64,000 bases of DNA, from contig NZ_BMJC01000004.1 of the NCBI RefSeq assembly GCF_014642875.1, forward strand, positions 482,070-546,069, written 5' to 3'. Positions 8,454 to 16,572 of this stretch are shown here, piece after piece (within the stretch, counting starts at the first letter, position 1; the number at the start of each line of letters is the position of its first letter). The position numbers were made by a program, and so were the translations under genes. The notes below the pieces were generated by a model. That model saw only the letters and a list, made by a program, of their open reading frames with translations. It had not been told where the DNA came from and searched no databases. Origin of the DNA: Puia dinghuensis (GTDB lineage Bacteria; Bacteroidota; Bacteroidia; Chitinophagales; Chitinophagaceae).

Positions 8454-10739
8454 ATGAAAACAACAACAACGCTTGTTCTCCTGCTCTTTGTATTTTCGGC
8501 TGTACAGGCCCAGCAACCTGCCGCCGGTGGAGATGCCAAAATGAAAGCCTTTGTCAGCAACCTGATGAGCAAAATGACCCTCGATGAAAAGATCGGTCAG
8601 CTCAACCTCCCCGGCGCCGGGGATATAACGACGGGCCAAGCCGGCAATTCCAACATCGCAAAAAAGATCGAAGCCGGGCTTGTGGGCGGACTCTTCAATA
8701 TTAAATCCGTCGCCAAGATAAAGGACGTACAACGTGTTGCCATTGAGAAAAGCCGGCTGAAGATCCCCCTCATCTTCGGCATGGATGTCATCCACGGTTA
8801 TGAAACGGCATTCCCCATCCCCCTGGGCCTTAGCTGCAGCTGGGACATGGCGGAAATTGAAAAGAGCGCCCGGGTCGCCGCGACGGAAGCAAGCGCCGAC
8901 GGCATCTGCTGGACCTTCTCCCCCATGGTGGACATCGCGCGGGACCCCCGCTGGGGCCGCATCGCGGAAGGCAACGGCGAAGACCCCTATCTGGGCTCGC
9001 AGATAGCCAAAGCCATGGTAAAAGGTTACCAGGGCGATCTTTCCGGCAAGACGGACATCATGGCCTGTGTCAAACACTACGCCCTCTATGGCGCTGCGGA
9101 AGCCGGCCGCGATTACAATACCACGGATATGAGCCCGGTGCGGATGTTCAATGAATACCTGCCACCCTACCAGGCAGCCGTAGACGCCGGTGCCGGCAGC
9201 GTAATGGCATCTTTCAACGATGTCAACGATGTTCCCGCGACGGCCAACAAGTGGTTGATGACCGATATCCTCCGTCATCGCTGGGGGTTCAATGGTTTTG
9301 TGGTCACTGACTATACAGGCATCAACGAACTGACGGCCCACGGCCTCGGCGATCTCAAGACCGTCTCCGCCCTCGCCCTCAAGGCGGGGATAGACATGGA
9401 TATGGTTGGCGAAGGCTTCCTTACAACCTTGAAAAAATCCCTTGCGGAAGGGAAGGTCACCCAGGCGGAGATCGACCAGGCCTGCCGGCTCATCCTGGAA
9501 GCAAAATATAAATTGGGACTCTTCAACGATCCGTATAAATACTGCGACGAGAAAAGAGCCGCCACAGAGATATTCACCGACGCCAACCGCGCGACGGCGA
9601 GACAGATCGCTGCCGACTGCTTCGTATTGTTGAAGAACCAGGGTAATGTGCTGCCCCTGAAGAAAGGCGGCACCATCGCGGTTATAGGCCCGCTGGGAGA
9701 TACCAAGGAAAATATGCCGGGAACCTGGAGTGTAGCCGCCAATTTCTCCAAGAGCATTTCCCTCCTTCAAGGCCTGAAAGACGTGGCCGGCGATGGGACA
9801 AAGATCATCTACAGTCAGGGCTCCAATCTCGACGCCGACAGCCTCTTCGAAATGCGGGCGGAGGTCTTTGGTAAATCGCTGCATCACGACTCCCGCCCGG
9901 CCACCGATATCATCAACGACGCCCTCGCCGTCGCAAGCCAGGCGGATGTCATCGTAGCAGCCCTTGGTGAATCGGCCGAGATGAGCGGCGAATGCAGCAG
10001 CCGTAGCATCATCGGCATCCCCGGTGCACAGGAAGACCTGCTCAAAGCCCTTCTTGCTACCGGTAAGCCCGTCGTCCTGGTCCTCTTCACCGGCCGGCCC
10101 CTGACGATAAAATGGGAGAACGACGCCGTTCCGGCCATCCTCAACGTCTGGTTTGGCGGTTCGGAAGCCGGTCACGCCATTGCCGACGTATTGTTCGGCG
10201 CGGTGAACCCTTCCGGGAAGCTGACGACCACATGGCCGCAGAATGTCGGGCAGGTTCCCCTCTATTACAATCATATGAATACGGGGCGTCCCCTGGAAGG
10301 CAAATGGTTCCAGAAATTCCGCAGCAACTACCTCGACGTCTCCAACGATCCCGTCTATCCCTTTGGCTACGGGCTTAGCTATACGCACTTCACCTACAGC
10401 GACCTGAGTCTTAGCAGTGCTAACCCGAAAGGCGACCAGACCCTGACGGCCACGGTGACGGTGACCAACGACGGACCGGTAGAAGGAAAGGAAGTGGTGC
10501 AGTTGTATATCCGCGACGTTGTGGGGAGCATCACCCGGCCGGTGAAGGAATTAAAAGGGTTTCAAAAGATCGATCTGAAGGCCGGCGAATCCCGGAAGGT
10601 ATCCTTTGCCATCACGCCCAAAGACCTGAAATTCTACAACACCGATCTCAAATACGACTGGGAGCCGGGCGATTTTGTCATCATGATCGGTGGGAATTCC
10701 CGCGATGTGCAATCCGCGAAGGTCAACTGGGTTAAATAA
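8454..10739 (+). CDS. bglX: GH3 beta-glucosidase (BglX-like)
   Basis: A 761-residue exported enzyme with a signal peptide ending V-Q-A-Q. It has the three-part GH3 architecture: an N-terminal TIM barrel, an alpha/beta sandwich and a C-terminal fibronectin-like domain (last ~80 residues). The catalytic nucleophile is Asp286 in the V-V-T-D-Y motif. The K-H-Y and R-D-Y-N-T-T-D blocks typical of BglX-type enzymes are also present. Proposed role: exo-hydrolysis of beta-linked gluco-oligosaccharides such as sophorose, produced by the upstream GH144 enzymes in the periplasm. GH3 partners are known beside GH144 genes in other Bacteroidota. Exact linkage preference is inferred. The next GH3 gene starts 6 nt after this stop. 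Confidence 0.88.
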   Translation: MKTTTTLVLLLFVFSAVQAQQPAAGGDAKMKAFVSNLMSKMTLDEKIGQLNLPGAGDITTGQAGNSNIAKKIEAGLVGGLFNIKSVAKIKDVQRVAIEKSRLKIPLIFGMDVIHGYETAFPIPLGLSCSWDMAEIEKSARVAATEASADGICWTFSPMVDIARDPRWGRIAEGNGEDPYLGSQIAKAMVKGYQGDLSGKTDIMACVKHYALYGAAEAGRDYNTTDMSPVRMFNEYLPPYQAAVDAGAGSVMASFNDVNDVPATANKWLMTDILRHRWGFNGFVVTDYTGINELTAHGLGDLKTVSALALKAGIDMDMVGEGFLTTLKKSLAEGKVTQAEIDQACRLILEAKYKLGLFNDPYKYCDEKRAATEIFTDANRATARQIAADCFVLLKNQGNVLPLKKGGTIAVIGPLGDTKENMPGTWSVAANFSKSISLLQGLKDVAGDGTKIIYSQGSNLDADSLFEMRAEVFGKSLHHDSRPATDIINDALAVASQADVIVAALGESAEMSGECSSRSIIGIPGAQEDLLKALLATGKPVVLVLFTGRPLTIKWENDAVPAILNVWFGGSEAGHAIADVLFGAVNPSGKLTTTWPQNVGQVPLYYNHMNTGRPLEGKWFQKFRSNYLDVSNDPVYPFGYGLSYTHFTYSDLSLSSANPKGDQTLTATVTVTNDGPVEGKEVVQLYIRDVVGSITRPVKELKGFQKIDLKAGESRKVSFAITPKDLKFYNTDLKYDWEPGDFVIMIGGNSRDVQSAKVNWVK

Positions 10740-10745
10740 AAGAGT

Positions 10746-12980
10746 ATGAAACGTATGTTCGCGCGCGGCCTTTTCACCGCAGCCCTTCTGTGGAGCCTCA
10801 CCGGCATGGCCCAAATCCCACATAAGACCATCCGGCAGCGGGTCGATTCTGTAATGCAGCTGATGACCCTGGAAGAAAAGATCGGCCAGATGAACCAGTA
10901 CAATGGCGACTGGGAAGCAACGGGTCCCATCACGAAGGAAGGAGACAAGCAAGACCAGATACGCCGCGGCAGGCTGGGCTCCATGCTCAACGTGACGGGA
11001 GTAGAGCATACCCGGCAGTTGCAGGGAATTGCTATGAGTTCCAGGCTAAAGATCCCTCTCCTCTTCGGGCAGGACATCATTCATGGCTACCGGACTACCT
11101 TCCCCATACCCCTTGGAGAAGCAGCGTCCTGGGATCTCGAAGCCATCCGGGGCGCTTCCCGGGTAGCGGCGCGTGAAGTTGCGGCGGCAGGAGTACACTG
11201 GACCTTTGCCCCGATGGTCGACATCGCACGTGACCCACGGTGGGGTAGGGTGATGGAAGGCGCGGGCGAAGACCCCTACCTGGGGTCCTGCATCGCCAGG
11301 GCCCGGGTGCAGGGTTTCCAAGGAAGACAATTGGGCGATATCGATGCGGTGATGGCCTGCGCCAAACACTACGCGGGTTATGGCGCTGCCATCGGTGGCA
11401 GGGACTATAATTCCGTAGACATGAGCCTGCGAACGTTGTGGGAAGTATATCTGCCGCCGTTCAGGGCCGCCGCGGAAGCCGGCGCCGCGACGTTTATGAG
11501 CTCCTTCAACGATCTCAACGGCATCCCAGCCACCGGTAATGCTTACCTGCTGCGCGACATCCTTAAAGGACAATGGAAGTTCAACGGCTTTGTCGTCAGC
11601 GACTGGGGCGCCGTAGGGGAAATGATAAACCACGGATACGCCAAAGACAATAAGCAAGCGGCGCTCGAAGCGGCCACCGCCGGCTGTGACATGGATATGG
11701 AAAGCCGGAGCTATATCAACAACCTGGCCACGCTCGTCCGCGAAGGAAAGATAAAGATCGAGCTCATCGATGATGCCGTCCGGCGCATCCTGACAAAGAA
11801 ATTCGAGCTGGGGTTGTTTGACGATCCTTACCGTTTTTGCAACTCCCAGCGGGCCGCAGAGCAGTGGAACAACACGGAAAACCTAAAGACAGCGCAGGAG
11901 ATGGCGGAAAAAAGCATCGTCCTGCTAAAGAACGATAATCAGCTGCTACCGTTGTCCGGCCAAACAAAGACCATCGCCCTCATCGGCCCGCTGATCAAAT
12001 CGGGAAGGGAGAACCTCGGTTTCTGGTCATACCAATGGCCCGACGATTCCGAGCGTATCGTTTCGCCCTGGGCTGGTATTCAAAAAAAGGCGGGCAGCAC
12101 AACGCGACTCCTGTATGCAAAGGGCTGTGGCATCACCGATACATCGCGCGCCGGGTTTGCCGAAGCCATCGAAGCCGCGAGACAGGCGGATGTCGTCATC
12201 ATGAACGTCGGTGAAGCCCCGGACTTTACGGGCGAGGCCAAGAGTCGCAGTAATATCCATTTGCCCGGGATACAGGAAGACCTCGTCCGCGCCATCAGAG
12301 AAACCGGCAAGCCGCTGATCGTCCTCATCAGTGCCGGCCGGCCGCTGGTGTTTAATTATACCGCCGACCATGCCGACGCCATTCTTTATACCTGGTGGCT
12401 GGGGACGGAGGCAGGCAATGCCATTGCCAATGTGCTTTTTGGTGGCTACAACCCTTCGGGCAAACTGCCGATCAGCTTCCCCCGCACGGAAGGTCAGATA
12501 CCCATCTACTACAACCATTTCTCTACCGGCCGCCCGGCAAGGAATGACTCGGACGTCAACTATGTCTCGGCCTATATCGATCTGCCGAATGACCCCCGCT
12601 ATCCCTTCGGCTATGGGCTCAGCTATACCCGTTTTGTCTATAGCGACATTACCCTCAGCGCTCCTTCCTTCCAGCCCGGCGGCACGCTGACGGCCACTGT
12701 AACGGTGACGAATGCCGGAAGTTTCGACGGCCGCGAGACGGTGCAATGGTATATTCGCGACCTCGTAGGCAGCGTTGTCCGGCCGGTAAAAGAGCTAAAA
12801 GGATTTGAGCAGGTTGATCTCAAGGCAGGGGAATCAAAAAAGGTGACGTTGACGGTGGACGTGGACAAGCTCCGCTTTTACAACGACAAGCTGCAACATA
12901 TCTATGAGCCCGGCGAATTCCGACTCTTCGTCGGTGGCAATTCCCGGGACACGAAGGAGATAGGGTTCACGCTGAAATAA
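10746..12980 (+). CDS. GH3 beta-glucosidase (BglX-like), second paralogue
   Basis: A 744-residue GH3 enzyme with a signal peptide ending G-M-A-Q. Nucleophile Asp286 sits in the classical V-V-S-D-W motif, where its neighbour has T-D-Y. The barrel, sandwich and C-terminal Fn3-like domains are complete. The two GH3 proteins are similar along their whole length but clearly diverged, for example around the nucleophile and in the 380-470 region, so they probably split substrates by linkage or chain length rather than being a recent duplication. It ends the + strand glycan block. The HAD gene begins 15 nt downstream but has its own promoter-like element. Confidence 0.87.
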   Translation: MKRMFARGLFTAALLWSLTGMAQIPHKTIRQRVDSVMQLMTLEEKIGQMNQYNGDWEATGPITKEGDKQDQIRRGRLGSMLNVTGVEHTRQLQGIAMSSRLKIPLLFGQDIIHGYRTTFPIPLGEAASWDLEAIRGASRVAAREVAAAGVHWTFAPMVDIARDPRWGRVMEGAGEDPYLGSCIARARVQGFQGRQLGDIDAVMACAKHYAGYGAAIGGRDYNSVDMSLRTLWEVYLPPFRAAAEAGAATFMSSFNDLNGIPATGNAYLLRDILKGQWKFNGFVVSDWGAVGEMINHGYAKDNKQAALEAATAGCDMDMESRSYINNLATLVREGKIKIELIDDAVRRILTKKFELGLFDDPYRFCNSQRAAEQWNNTENLKTAQEMAEKSIVLLKNDNQLLPLSGQTKTIALIGPLIKSGRENLGFWSYQWPDDSERIVSPWAGIQKKAGSTTRLLYAKGCGITDTSRAGFAEAIEAARQADVVIMNVGEAPDFTGEAKSRSNIHLPGIQEDLVRAIRETGKPLIVLISAGRPLVFNYTADHADAILYTWWLGTEAGNAIANVLFGGYNPSGKLPISFPRTEGQIPIYYNHFSTGRPARNDSDVNYVSAYIDLPNDPRYPFGYGLSYTRFVYSDITLSAPSFQPGGTLTATVTVTNAGSFDGRETVQWYIRDLVGSVVRPVKELKGFEQVDLKAGESKKVTLTVDVDKLRFYNDKLQHIYEPGEFRLFVGGNSRDTKEIGFTLK

Positions 12981-12981
12981 C

Positions 12982-12989
12982 TATATTTG
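12982..12989 (+). promoter_or_regulatory. Bacteroidota −7 element before HAD gene
   Basis: An exact TAnnTTTG match (TATATTTG) ends 6 nt before the ATG at 12996. No clear −33 element is visible. If it is used, the transcript would begin at or next to the start codon. Confidence 0.45.
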
Positions 12990-12995
12990 AAACCT

Positions 12996-13610
12996 ATGCG
13001 GGGGATAAAAAACATCATTTTCGATCTCGGCGGTGTGATCCTGAATATTGATAGCAAACGTACTACGGATGCCTTCGTCGCGCTTGGCCTGAAAAATGTC
13101 AAGGAGCTTTTCGGGCTTGGTCATGCGGACTCCTTCTTCAAGGACTACGAGGTGGGAAAGATCACCGACCGGCAATTCATCAACGCCGTCAGGGAGGCCA
13201 CCGCGCTGGATGCAGACGACCAGGCCATTGTCGACGGGTGGAATGCGCTGCTGCTGGATTTCCCGCCGGAAAGGATCGAGTTGTTGCGACAACTGGGGAA
13301 AAACTATCGCATCTTTCTTTTCAGTAATACCAATGCCCTCCACCTGGCCGCGCTGCGAGGCATCTATACACGAACTTTCGGGTCGGGCTCACTGGAAGAC
13401 CTTTTTGAAAAGACCTACTATTCCCATCTCCTGGGGATGCGAAAACCCGATCGGGCATCTTATGAATATATTCTGCGGGAAAATGAGCTCAATGCGCCGG
13501 AGACGCTGTTTGTCGACGACGCGATCATCAATGTGGAAGGGGCCGAGCAGGCGGGATTGAAAGGGCTCTACTTGCGTCCGGGAATAAGCCTGCTGGACTT
13601 TCAGTGGTAG
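12996..13610 (+). CDS. HAD-family phosphatase (YihX-like)
   Basis: A 204-residue haloacid-dehalogenase superfamily hydrolase, subfamily IA. Motif I is F-D-L-G-G near the N-terminus with the nucleophilic Asp. Motif II is the F-S-N-T stretch about 105 residues in, the Lys lies in G-M-R-K-P-D, and the acidic motif is F-V-D-D. This pattern resembles YihX, a sugar-phosphate (glucose-1-phosphate) phosphatase, but substrate cannot be fixed from sequence. I chose ATG 12996; a TTG nine bases upstream is in frame but falls inside the promoter-like element. It meets the minus-strand DUF4834 gene tail to tail with 8 nt between. Confidence 0.82.
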   Translation: MRGIKNIIFDLGGVILNIDSKRTTDAFVALGLKNVKELFGLGHADSFFKDYEVGKITDRQFINAVREATALDADDQAIVDGWNALLLDFPPERIELLRQLGKNYRIFLFSNTNALHLAALRGIYTRTFGSGSLEDLFEKTYYSHLLGMRKPDRASYEYILRENELNAPETLFVDDAIINVEGAEQAGLKGLYLRPGISLLDFQW

Positions 13611-13618
13611 TGTCGGGA

Positions 13619-13840
13619 TTATTTAACTTCCTCGAAATCAATATACTCACCCACCGACTGGTTTTTAGCCGGCTGCTCAGGCTCCTTGGGTTGTTCCCGT
13701 TGAGTGGCCTGCTGCTGCATATTCCTGAACTGCTGCCGGACAATACGTGTCGTTTTGGCGACGGGCACCAGGAAATGGAAGACGAACCTGTACAACAGGT
13801 AAAAAACGATCGCCAGAAAGAAAATTTCTGATAATGCCAT
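13619..13840 (-). CDS. DUF4834-type small membrane protein
   Basis: A 73-residue protein with one N-terminal transmembrane helix (about residues 5-27), a basic stretch, then a Gln/Pro/Glu-rich linker and a conserved-looking C-terminal end G-E-Y-I-D-F-E-E. This layout is that of DUF4834, a family found in Bacteroidota with no known function. The helix followed by a positively charged segment suggests the tail is in the cytoplasm. It lies alone between two + strand genes, and the 128 nt upstream (13841-13968) are shared with the promoter region of the Omp85-like gene. Confidence 0.7.
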   Translation of the reverse strand: MALSEIFFLAIVFYLLYRFVFHFLVPVAKTTRIVRQQFRNMQQQATQREQPKEPEQPAKNQSVGEYIDFEEVK

Positions 13841-13968
13841 AACAAAAATACAGACGAAGGTAGGGAAAGGTTTGCGGCTTTTACAGCCTGCAATACAATT
13901 TAACTTTTCCTCATACGTTCTTTACACTCTTACAAGAGCCCCGCGAAAACCCCTAAAACCAATAACCC

Positions 13969-15282
13969 TTGAAAAGCAGAATACCCCTATTTTGTCTTCC
14001 CCTTTTCCTTTTATTCTTTTACCAAAGCCAGGCTCAGCAGCCAGTACGGGATTCCGCATCCGCCGTGAAAGATTCCATCCCTAACGTGAAAGATTCTATC
14101 CCCATCGTAGATACGGTGAAAAAAGTGGATACGGTAAAGGAAGTTATCTGGAAGATGACTCCCGTTCCCGAAAAAGACATGGGAAATGTCTGGCACAGTA
14201 TCTTCAGACCCCATTCCCCCATCGAAGGCGGCAACACCGAAGTAAGGGATACCCGGGTGCACTTGACCCTTTTACCGGCTGGCGGTTATACGCTGCAAAC
14301 GGGTACTGCGGCCATCATCAGCGGCAATGCAGCCTTCTATACCGACAGGTCACCCAATGGTAAGATGTCCAATATCAGCAGCAGTGTTACCTATTCGCAA
14401 TATCAACAGTGGATCGTTCCGTTTACGTCAAACATCTGGACGAAGGGAAACAAGTTCAATATCATCACCGACATCAGGTATATCAAATATCCCTCTTCCA
14501 TTTATGGTTTGGGTGGCCGGACAGATCCGAACAAAGGGTATACCATCAACTTTTCAAACCTCAAGTTCCACCAGACTATCATGAAATCCCTGTCCGAGGA
14601 TATGTATGTCGGGGTAGGGTATTTTTATGATAAATTCTGGGATATCAAGGGGTTAGACAAGGTTTCGCGCCAGACTACCGCTCAGATGAAAAAGGAGCTG
14701 GGCAAACAGGAGGTGGCATCGGGATTGGCAATGCGTTTTTCCTACGACTCAAGGCTTAACCAGATAAATCCGAAGCAGGGTACCTACTATAACATCACCT
14801 ACCGCAGCAGTGATAAAGCCTGGGGCAGCGACAGTACCTGGAATTCCCTGACGATAGACGCCAGATCGTATGTAGAGTTTCCGAAAAGATCGCGCAACGT
14901 CCTTGCCTTCTGGATGCTGGACTGGATGACCACCAACGGGGTACCCCCTTATCTGCTCTTGCCCAGCACGGGATGGGATGATCAGTACAATACGGGCAGG
15001 GGATATATCCAGGGGCGCTTCAGGGGGAAGAACATGCTCTATTTTGAAAGCGAATACCGCTTTCGCATCTCCCGCAACGGGCTCATTGGTGGAGTAGGGT
15101 TTATCAACATTCAAAACTTCTCGAGCGATCTCTCGCAGCAATACGCCCGCATATTTCCCGGTTATGGAGGCGGCATCAGGATCAAGCTGAACAAATATTC
15201 GGATACCAACCTGTGTCTCGACTATGGATTCGGACAAAACGGTTCGCGTGGGTTGTTTGTCAACCTTGGCGAGGTGTTCTAA
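13969..15282 (+). CDS. Omp85/BamA-like outer-membrane barrel protein
   Basis: A 437-residue outer-membrane protein. The chosen start is TTG 13969 because it begins a complete signal peptide (cleavage near Q-S-Q-A-Q); no ATG gives one. A low-complexity stretch with repeated V-K-D-S-I-P follows, and the rest alternates short amphipathic strands and ends in Phe (V-F), as expected for a barrel recognised by BAM. It resembles the C-terminal surface-antigen domain of BamA/TamA but has no POTRA domains, so it is not the essential assembly factor. The role may be transport or lipid related; it is unknown. It is convergent with the 15288-15605 gene, with 5 nt between stops. Confidence 0.7.
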   Translation: MKSRIPLFCLPLFLLFFYQSQAQQPVRDSASAVKDSIPNVKDSIPIVDTVKKVDTVKEVIWKMTPVPEKDMGNVWHSIFRPHSPIEGGNTEVRDTRVHLTLLPAGGYTLQTGTAAIISGNAAFYTDRSPNGKMSNISSSVTYSQYQQWIVPFTSNIWTKGNKFNIITDIRYIKYPSSIYGLGGRTDPNKGYTINFSNLKFHQTIMKSLSEDMYVGVGYFYDKFWDIKGLDKVSRQTTAQMKKELGKQEVASGLAMRFSYDSRLNQINPKQGTYYNITYRSSDKAWGSDSTWNSLTIDARSYVEFPKRSRNVLAFWMLDWMTTNGVPPYLLLPSTGWDDQYNTGRGYIQGRFRGKNMLYFESEYRFRISRNGLIGGVGFINIQNFSSDLSQQYARIFPGYGGGIRIKLNKYSDTNLCLDYGFGQNGSRGLFVNLGEVF

Positions 15283-15287
15283 GAGGA

Positions 15288-15605
15288 TTATTTCTTGAAT
15301 ACCTTGGTAGTCAGCCAGTTGAGTCCATCACCCAATTTCTCGGCGAGGATATCCGCAAGTTTAAGCATGATTTGTTGCAGCCGCTCGTTCTGCAGCATCG
15401 TATCCACGAGGCGGAGCCCGGTCAGCTCTTCGCCATCGATCTTCCGGGGCAGCAGCGATCGGACAAACATGCTGCCGGAATGCTGCTGGAAATAGTTGAA
15501 ATTCTCATCGATCTTTTCTTCCAGGACTTTTGCTTTTGCCCGCAGCCGCCTGATCTCCTCATCGAGGGCATCCATGCTGCGTTCGGCCTTAGTTGGTTTG
15601 GGCAT
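15288..15605 (-). CDS. Hypothetical coiled-coil protein
   Basis: A 105-residue hydrophilic protein I do not recognise. Residues about 12-40 (rich in E, R, L, K) are predicted coiled coil, followed by a short central segment and an amphipathic C-terminal helix that ends in a basic tail. No signal peptide or membrane span is seen. Its start overlaps the end of the holin-like gene upstream by 17 nt, which indicates translational coupling. A shared role at the membrane with that neighbour is the simplest reading, but it is only inference. Confidence 0.6.
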   Translation of the reverse strand: MPKPTKAERSMDALDEEIRRLRAKAKVLEEKIDENFNYFQQHSGSMFVRSLLPRKIDGEELTGLRLVDTMLQNERLQQIMLKLADILAEKLGDGLNWLTTKVFKK

Positions 15606-15963
15606 GCTCTTCCTCCTCCTTGGATTTTTGGATAACAGCGTGAATGACAGGGTTTACGAAAAGGGCCTTGCGAAAGATGGCCAGCAGCACAAAGACCAGC
15701 ACGATAAGCAGGGTCACCAGCCCAAAACCTTTGAAATTACTGTGGAAGAGTTCGGAAAACCAGAAGGCGGTCATCAAACCCCCGAAAAGCAGGAAGAGCA
15801 AAGCCAGGAACAGTGATAAAAGGATCCAGACAAAATATCCGGCCGATCTGGCAAAAAGGCGAAGACTTTGCAGCCGGTAAATTTCCATTCTTGTTTCCAG
15901 GTATTCTTTCAGCAGATTCTTATTATCAGCGAAAAAGGACCCTAAATTATCAGGCTGAGGCAT
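15589..15963 (-). CDS. Holin-X-like small membrane protein
   Basis: A 124-residue protein with an amphipathic N-terminal helix and two transmembrane helices (about 45-70 and 80-102), ending in a charged Glu-rich tail. The layout matches the phage holin family / Actinobacterial holin-X group (PF07332), which is widespread in bacterial chromosomes and not usually phage-linked. No other phage genes are nearby. It heads a two-gene minus-strand unit with the coiled-coil gene and is divergent from rimP, with the intergenic space holding the rimP promoter. Confidence 0.65.
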   Translation of the reverse strand: MPQPDNLGSFFADNKNLLKEYLETRMEIYRLQSLRLFARSAGYFVWILLSLFLALLFLLFGGLMTAFWFSELFHSNFKGFGLVTLLIVLVFVLLAIFRKALFVNPVIHAVIQKSKEEEEHAQTN

Positions 15964-15992
15964 GCGCTTTATTTTCTTAAAAGTACTATAGT

Positions 15993-16023
15993 TTTGGTGG
16001 ATATGGGAATTATCGTACTTTTG
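15993..16023 (+). promoter_or_regulatory. rimP operon promoter
   Basis: A −33 TTTG (15993-15996) lies 19 nt before an exact −7 TAnnTTTG (TACTTTTG, 16016-16023), the full Bacteroidota promoter pattern. The start point should fall near 16029, giving a leader of about 58 nt before rimP. Confidence 0.7.
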
Positions 16024-16042
16024 CCCTGATTAAAGAAACAAA

Positions 16043-16068
16043 AGAAGGGAACGGGCTCGTTCCCTTCT
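16043..16068 (+). terminator. Hairpin in rimP leader (possible attenuator)
   Basis: An 11-bp perfect stem (16043-16053 with 16058-16068) and a 4-nt loop, followed by a pyrimidine run with five T. It lies inside the 5' leader between the promoter and the ribosome-binding site (GGAGG at 16078-16082). This is an intrinsic-terminator shape in front of the operon that encodes NusA, so attenuation by NusA is a reasonable hypothesis. Confidence 0.6.
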
Positions 16069-16086
16069 CTTTTTCCCGGAGGAATC

Positions 16087-16554
16087 ATGGTCAACGAAAC
16101 AATCAAGGCTGTAGAAAGTTTAGTACAAACTCTCCTGGCCGGAGACCAGGGGTATTTCCTGGTGGATATCCGGATAAAGCCTACGAACAACGTGAAGGTC
16201 TATATCGATGGAGATCAGGGCATTTCCATCGAGAAATGCGTACAGATCAACAGGGCGCTGTACAAGCGGCTGGAAGAATCGGGGCTTTTTCCGACGGGGG
16301 ACTTTTCCCTGGAGGTCTCTTCCCCCGGTCTGGACGAGCCGTTAAAACTGCTTCGTCAGTACAGAAAAAACATCGGCCGCCAGGTTGAACTGGTATTGCA
16401 GGACGGGTCAAAAAAGGAAGGCCGCCTGCTGGAAGTGAGTGAAGACGGCATTATAGTGGAAGAAGTTAAAGGGAAGAACAAGAAAAAAGAGGTGATCAAC
16501 CATACTTTTCTATTCGATAACATAAAAACAACAAAAATTCAAGTAGTTTTCTAG
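16087..16554 (+). CDS. rimP: Ribosome maturation factor RimP
   Basis: A 155-residue protein with the two-domain RimP fold. The N-terminal alpha/beta domain contains the D-I-R-I and V-Y-I-D-G-D strands, and the C-terminal SH3-like barrel follows the G-D-F-S-L-E-V-S-S-P-G-L-D motif, the family signature. It binds the free 30S subunit and aids late assembly around the S12/S19 region. It is the first gene of the conserved rimP-nusA-infB operon, with 18 nt before nusA. A strong GGAGG Shine-Dalgarno sequence 4 nt before the ATG supports the start. Length is normal for the family. Confidence 0.93.
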   Translation: MVNETIKAVESLVQTLLAGDQGYFLVDIRIKPTNNVKVYIDGDQGISIEKCVQINRALYKRLEESGLFPTGDFSLEVSSPGLDEPLKLLRQYRKNIGRQVELVLQDGSKKEGRLLEVSEDGIIVEEVKGKNKKKEVINHTFLFDNIKTTKIQVVF

Positions 16555-16572
16555 AGCTTTAAATTCAGTGTT

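Noticed and set aside
8448-10388. A 646-codon open frame on the minus strand opposite the first GH3 gene
   Set aside because: It lies fully antisense to a well-supported GH3 gene. The protein has no recognisable domain and unusual His/Gly/Asp-rich composition. It results from the codon pattern of the real gene.
15589-15963. Prophage remnant suggested by the holin-like protein
   Set aside because: No other phage gene, integrase or attachment repeat is nearby, and holin-X-like proteins are common chromosomal proteins.
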